Positions 21,754-24,133 of a DNA stretch of 24,133 nt are shown here, one piece after another. The notes below the pieces were generated by a model. The model saw only the letters and a list, made by a program, of their open reading frames with translations, was not told the DNA's origin and searched no databases. The position numbers were made by a program, and so were the translations under genes. This stretch comes from Prevotella sp. UBA7782 (GTDB lineage Bacteria; Bacteroidota; Bacteroidia; Bacteroidales; Bacteroidaceae): the NCBI GenBank assembly GCA_002480935.1, contig DLDC01000187.1, positions 300-24,432 on the forward strand, read 5' to 3'. Each line of letters starts with the position of its first letter. Position 1 is the first letter of the stretch.

Positions 21754-23886
21754 TTACTGGAACTTCACAAGGTTGTTTTTGATCTTCTTAGAGGTCATGA
21801 GCACACTGGTAAAGCGGTCGATGCCCATCTGCTGGTTGGAAATGATGCCATACTGCATCATCCAGCGGTTTTTGAGCTCTTCCTTCTTGAGCTTCATGGC
21901 GCTCTTGGTGGTCTTGGTCACCGTGAAGGCATAGATGGCGCTGTTGCCAGCCCACACATAGGTCTTGCCCTGCTTGGCAGCTGCCACGCGGCCTATGAAG
22001 CCGCCGTCGCCCTCCTGGCCGTCGAGGCTGAGCGGAGTGGTGTTGATCTTCATCACCTGGTCGTTGCCGAAGGTGACGCTTGTCACGTCGGGGGTGGTGC
22101 CGAAGAGCTTGGCATAGCCGGCCACGTTGCTGGCCTTGCCCTTGTACTGGGCCTCCATGGCCTTGGCGATCTTCAGGGCACGGGCCTTGTTGGTGCAGAA
22201 GGTGAGCACCTCGGGGTCGGTGAGCGGCAGGAAGTCGCCGTCGTAGATGTCGTCGAGCGCAACAGCCACGAGCACGTCGTTGTTGTCGGTGAAGATGTTA
22301 GACACGGTGCCCTTCTTGCCCTCGGTGAGGGCCCACTTTATGGCCTTGCGCGAGTTGGTGATGCCCGGCATGCCAAATTGCGGGTTGCCACCCAGCTGTG
22401 CAGTGGCCGAGTTGACAAAGGCCTCCTGGGCTGCATAGCCATACTTGGCAGCGTTTTTTTCAAAGGCGGCTGCCGTCTTGTTCTTGTTCAAGAAGGTCTG
22501 GAGCTTGTCCTGGGTGCTGGTGCTCGTCTGGGAGCTGGCCACCACCTCATAGCTCGACACAGCCAGCGAGTAGAAGGTCTTCTTCACTGCGCTGTTCACC
22601 TTCAACAGGGCTGCGCCGTTCTTGGCATCGCTTTGCAGCACAAAGTACTTGCCAGTGGCTGCGTTGGCCTCAATCTGATTTCTCACGCTGTCGCTCAGTT
22701 GCGGGTTCTGCACCTGCATGGGCTGCTCGGGAGCAACCTGCACGCCTTGCATCTTGCTCACGTCCTGGCCGGCGTTGAGGGCTGCAAGCACCTTGTTCTG
22801 CTTGGCCTTGTCGCCTTGCACCTCCACGACCACCACCTTGGCAGTGTCGACGAGCTCAGCCACATCGGTGATCTTGAAGATTACGTGGTTGTTGCCCTTG
22901 TCGAAGAAGTGGGTTGCACCCTTGGCACCGCCGCTCACAAAGGCTGTAAACGCCGAGTCGCCCATTTGCTGGGCAAATTGCTTGGCCTGCTCCAGGGTGA
23001 TCTTGCTGTTCTGGATGTTGCTGAACTCGCTTATGTTCTTGAGCGAGTCGACGCCGTTGGGACCGGCAATCACGGCCTTGGCCTTGTCGATCACCTTCTG
23101 GGCGGCTGCCAGGTCGGCCTTGCTGGGCGCGATGTTGACGGCCACATAGTGCAGGCGGGCCTGCGGGTCGTTGATCTTCCACAGGTTCTTGTACTGGTTG
23201 TACACAGCCTCGATCTCGCTCTGGCTGGGCTGATATTTCTTGTCGGTTGCTACCGTCGAGTAGTCTTTCTTGGCAAAACTCACCTCGTAGGTGTCGCTGT
23301 TCTCGGCATTCATCACGCTCAGCTCGAGGTCGTTGGGCTGAATGGCGTTAGAGACCATGTATTGGAGCACGCTCGAGCGCAGCATGTCGCTGGCCTGCTT
23401 CTTCATCTCGTTCCACTTGCCTGCCACGAGCTGGAATTTCTCGGGATTGGCTTGTATCATGCGGTCGAGTTGGGCGGGCGACTGTATGTTCTGGCCCAGC
23501 TGCTGAGCGATGTATTGTGTCATCTGCTGGCCCATCTGGCTGTTGTTGACCACCATCGAGAGCTCGTCGTCGCTCACGTCGATAGAGTTGGCCTCGCACT
23601 CGTTGTCGAGCAGGGTCTCCATCTCCATCTGTGTGAGCAGTTGTTGCTGCTCCACAGCGGCGTCTTGCTTGTTTTGCTGGTTTTGGTTGTCTTGGGTCAT
23701 TTGCTCATAGCGTTGGTTGAATTCCTGGACGCCGATCTTGTCGCTGCCCACGCGAGCGGCTGTGGTGTCGTTGAAGAAAGACTGCGATGCGCGCACACCC
23801 TCCTCAAGGATGAAGGCGAGAAGGCCAGCGCCTATCACAATCGTCAGAATCACAGCTCTTTTTCTGATTTTCTCTAATGCTGCCAT
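21754..23886 (-). CDS. PpiD-like periplasmic peptidyl-prolyl isomerase/chaperone
   Basis: 710 residues, the usual length for the Bacteroidetes form. A short cytoplasmic basic start (MAALEKIRKRA) precedes one membrane anchor (VILTIVIGAGLLAFILEEG). The periplasmic part begins with a SurA-like N-terminal helical domain (~40-250: RVGSDKIGVQEFNQRYEQM and Gln/Asn-rich coiled stretches). Parvulin-like PPIase segments follow, one at about 340-360 (SGGAKGATHFFDKGNNHVIF) and a more diverged one further on. The C-terminus is helical. PpiD proteins assist folding of newly exported outer-membrane and secreted proteins, so it may help the T9SS-type cargo seen elsewhere in the window. It is a single-gene transcript, with a clear promoter upstream and an intrinsic terminator downstream. 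Confidence 0.92.
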   Translation of the reverse strand: MAALEKIRKRAVILTIVIGAGLLAFILEEGVRASQSFFNDTTAARVGSDKIGVQEFNQRYEQMTQDNQNQQNKQDAAVEQQQLLTQMEMETLLDNECEANSIDVSDDELSMVVNNSQMGQQMTQYIAQQLGQNIQSPAQLDRMIQANPEKFQLVAGKWNEMKKQASDMLRSSVLQYMVSNAIQPNDLELSVMNAENSDTYEVSFAKKDYSTVATDKKYQPSQSEIEAVYNQYKNLWKINDPQARLHYVAVNIAPSKADLAAAQKVIDKAKAVIAGPNGVDSLKNISEFSNIQNSKITLEQAKQFAQQMGDSAFTAFVSGGAKGATHFFDKGNNHVIFKITDVAELVDTAKVVVVEVQGDKAKQNKVLAALNAGQDVSKMQGVQVAPEQPMQVQNPQLSDSVRNQIEANAATGKYFVLQSDAKNGAALLKVNSAVKKTFYSLAVSSYEVVASSQTSTSTQDKLQTFLNKNKTAAAFEKNAAKYGYAAQEAFVNSATAQLGGNPQFGMPGITNSRKAIKWALTEGKKGTVSNIFTDNNDVLVAVALDDIYDGDFLPLTDPEVLTFCTNKARALKIAKAMEAQYKGKASNVAGYAKLFGTTPDVTSVTFGNDQVMKINTTPLSLDGQEGDGGFIGRVAAAKQGKTYVWAGNSAIYAFTVTKTTKSAMKLKKEELKNRWMMQYGIISNQQMGIDRFTSVLMTSKKIKNNLVKFQ

Positions 23887-23954
23887 TATTTAATAAAGTT
23901 TTGTTTTATTTCCTTATTCTCGTTCTATTTAGCACTTTTTGCCAAAGAAACACG

Positions 23955-23985
23955 CAAAGATAGCAATTTTCGGTTTAACACCAAA
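23955..23985 (-). promoter_or_regulatory. Complete Bacteroidetes promoter for the ppiD-like gene
   Basis: On the minus strand, TTTG (23985-23982) is followed after exactly 19 bases by TATCTTTG (23962-23955), a full match to the TTTG-N19-TAnnTTTG consensus. Transcription should start near 23948, giving a leader of about 60 AT-rich bases before the ATG at 23886. The stretch from 23986 to the window end shows no gene that can be supported. Confidence 0.8.
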
Positions 23986-24133
23986 AGCAGAGGACAATTT
24001 ATTTTATCCTTTTGTGTTTCAAAGCCCTTGCACGGGTGGTTTTGGGCACAAGTCGGGGCCACTCGACCATGCTTGCCGCCCAGCCGTCGCCAGAGCCGGC
24101 AAAGGCGAAACAAGAGCAATGTAAAGAACCATG

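Noticed and set aside
21586..23877. 763-codon open frame antisense to the ppiD-like gene
   Set aside because: Its sequence is a low-complexity mirror of a well-supported gene (Leu/His/Val-rich), has no recognisable domain and spans the ppiD terminator; long antisense frames are expected from the codon bias.
19480..23886. Apparent shift to a more GC-rich codon style in the POT, sufE and ppiD genes
   Set aside because: Could simply reflect higher expression; it was judged by eye only. Codon-usage and tetranucleotide counts on either side of 19400 would decide, and no mobile-element boundary is visible.
23925..24119. 64-codon minus-strand frame upstream of the ppiD-like gene
   Set aside because: It spans the full-consensus ppiD promoter, lacks a ribosome-binding site and has no recognisable features.

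Overview
The window looks like chromosomal DNA of a Bacteroidales bacterium, most likely Prevotella or a close relative. Four lines of evidence point that way. Several intergenic regions carry the Bacteroidetes promoter element TAnnTTTG, in two cases with TTTG exactly 19 nt upstream. Secreted proteins end in short C-terminal tails of the type IX secretion (T9SS) kind. A regulator combines a signal peptide, TPRs, one membrane helix and an AraC DNA-binding domain. KdsA is of the Cys-containing class. No tRNA, rRNA, insertion sequence, CRISPR array or phage gene was found.

Layout. Bases 1-3321 (+): the end of a gene that may be mazG, a lipocalin-like lipoprotein, RNase Z (rnz), and two adjacent LuxR-type regulators. 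The first regulator fuses a RIC/YtfE-like diiron hemerythrin module to the DNA-binding domain; the second has a degenerate receiver. Bases 3360-8801 (-): a tight envelope operon read mscS-like > kdsA > kdsD (KpsF) > cls-like, with overlapping or nearly touching genes. It covers osmotic protection, two steps of Kdo synthesis and phospholipid metabolism. Divergent from it, with its own well-formed promoter, is a BadF-type N-acetylglucosamine kinase (9016-9873, +).

Bases 10032-15513: two secreted surface proteins (an Omp28/thioredoxin-like protein and a cleaved-adhesin/FnIII protein) form a minus-strand pair. They diverge from the TPR-TM-AraC regulator across a short shared control region, so they are probable targets of that regulator. 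Bases 15801-16728 hold a 5'-truncated remnant of another T9SS-type cargo protein, a 63-residue peptide with a hexaglycine run, and a strong intrinsic terminator. Then come a Bcr/CflA-type efflux pump (+), UDP-galactopyranose mutase (glf, -), a POT-family transporter (-), sufE (-) with the ppiD terminator just upstream of it, and a PpiD-like periplasmic folding factor (-) with a clear promoter.

The least expected signals are two intergenic arrays (9947-10034 and 15562-15649). Each has four degenerate units in exact 22-nt register with the same consensus, CAAAARNRCCTNTTTNG. The RIC-LuxR fusion paired with a pseudo-receiver regulator is the most interesting protein-level system.
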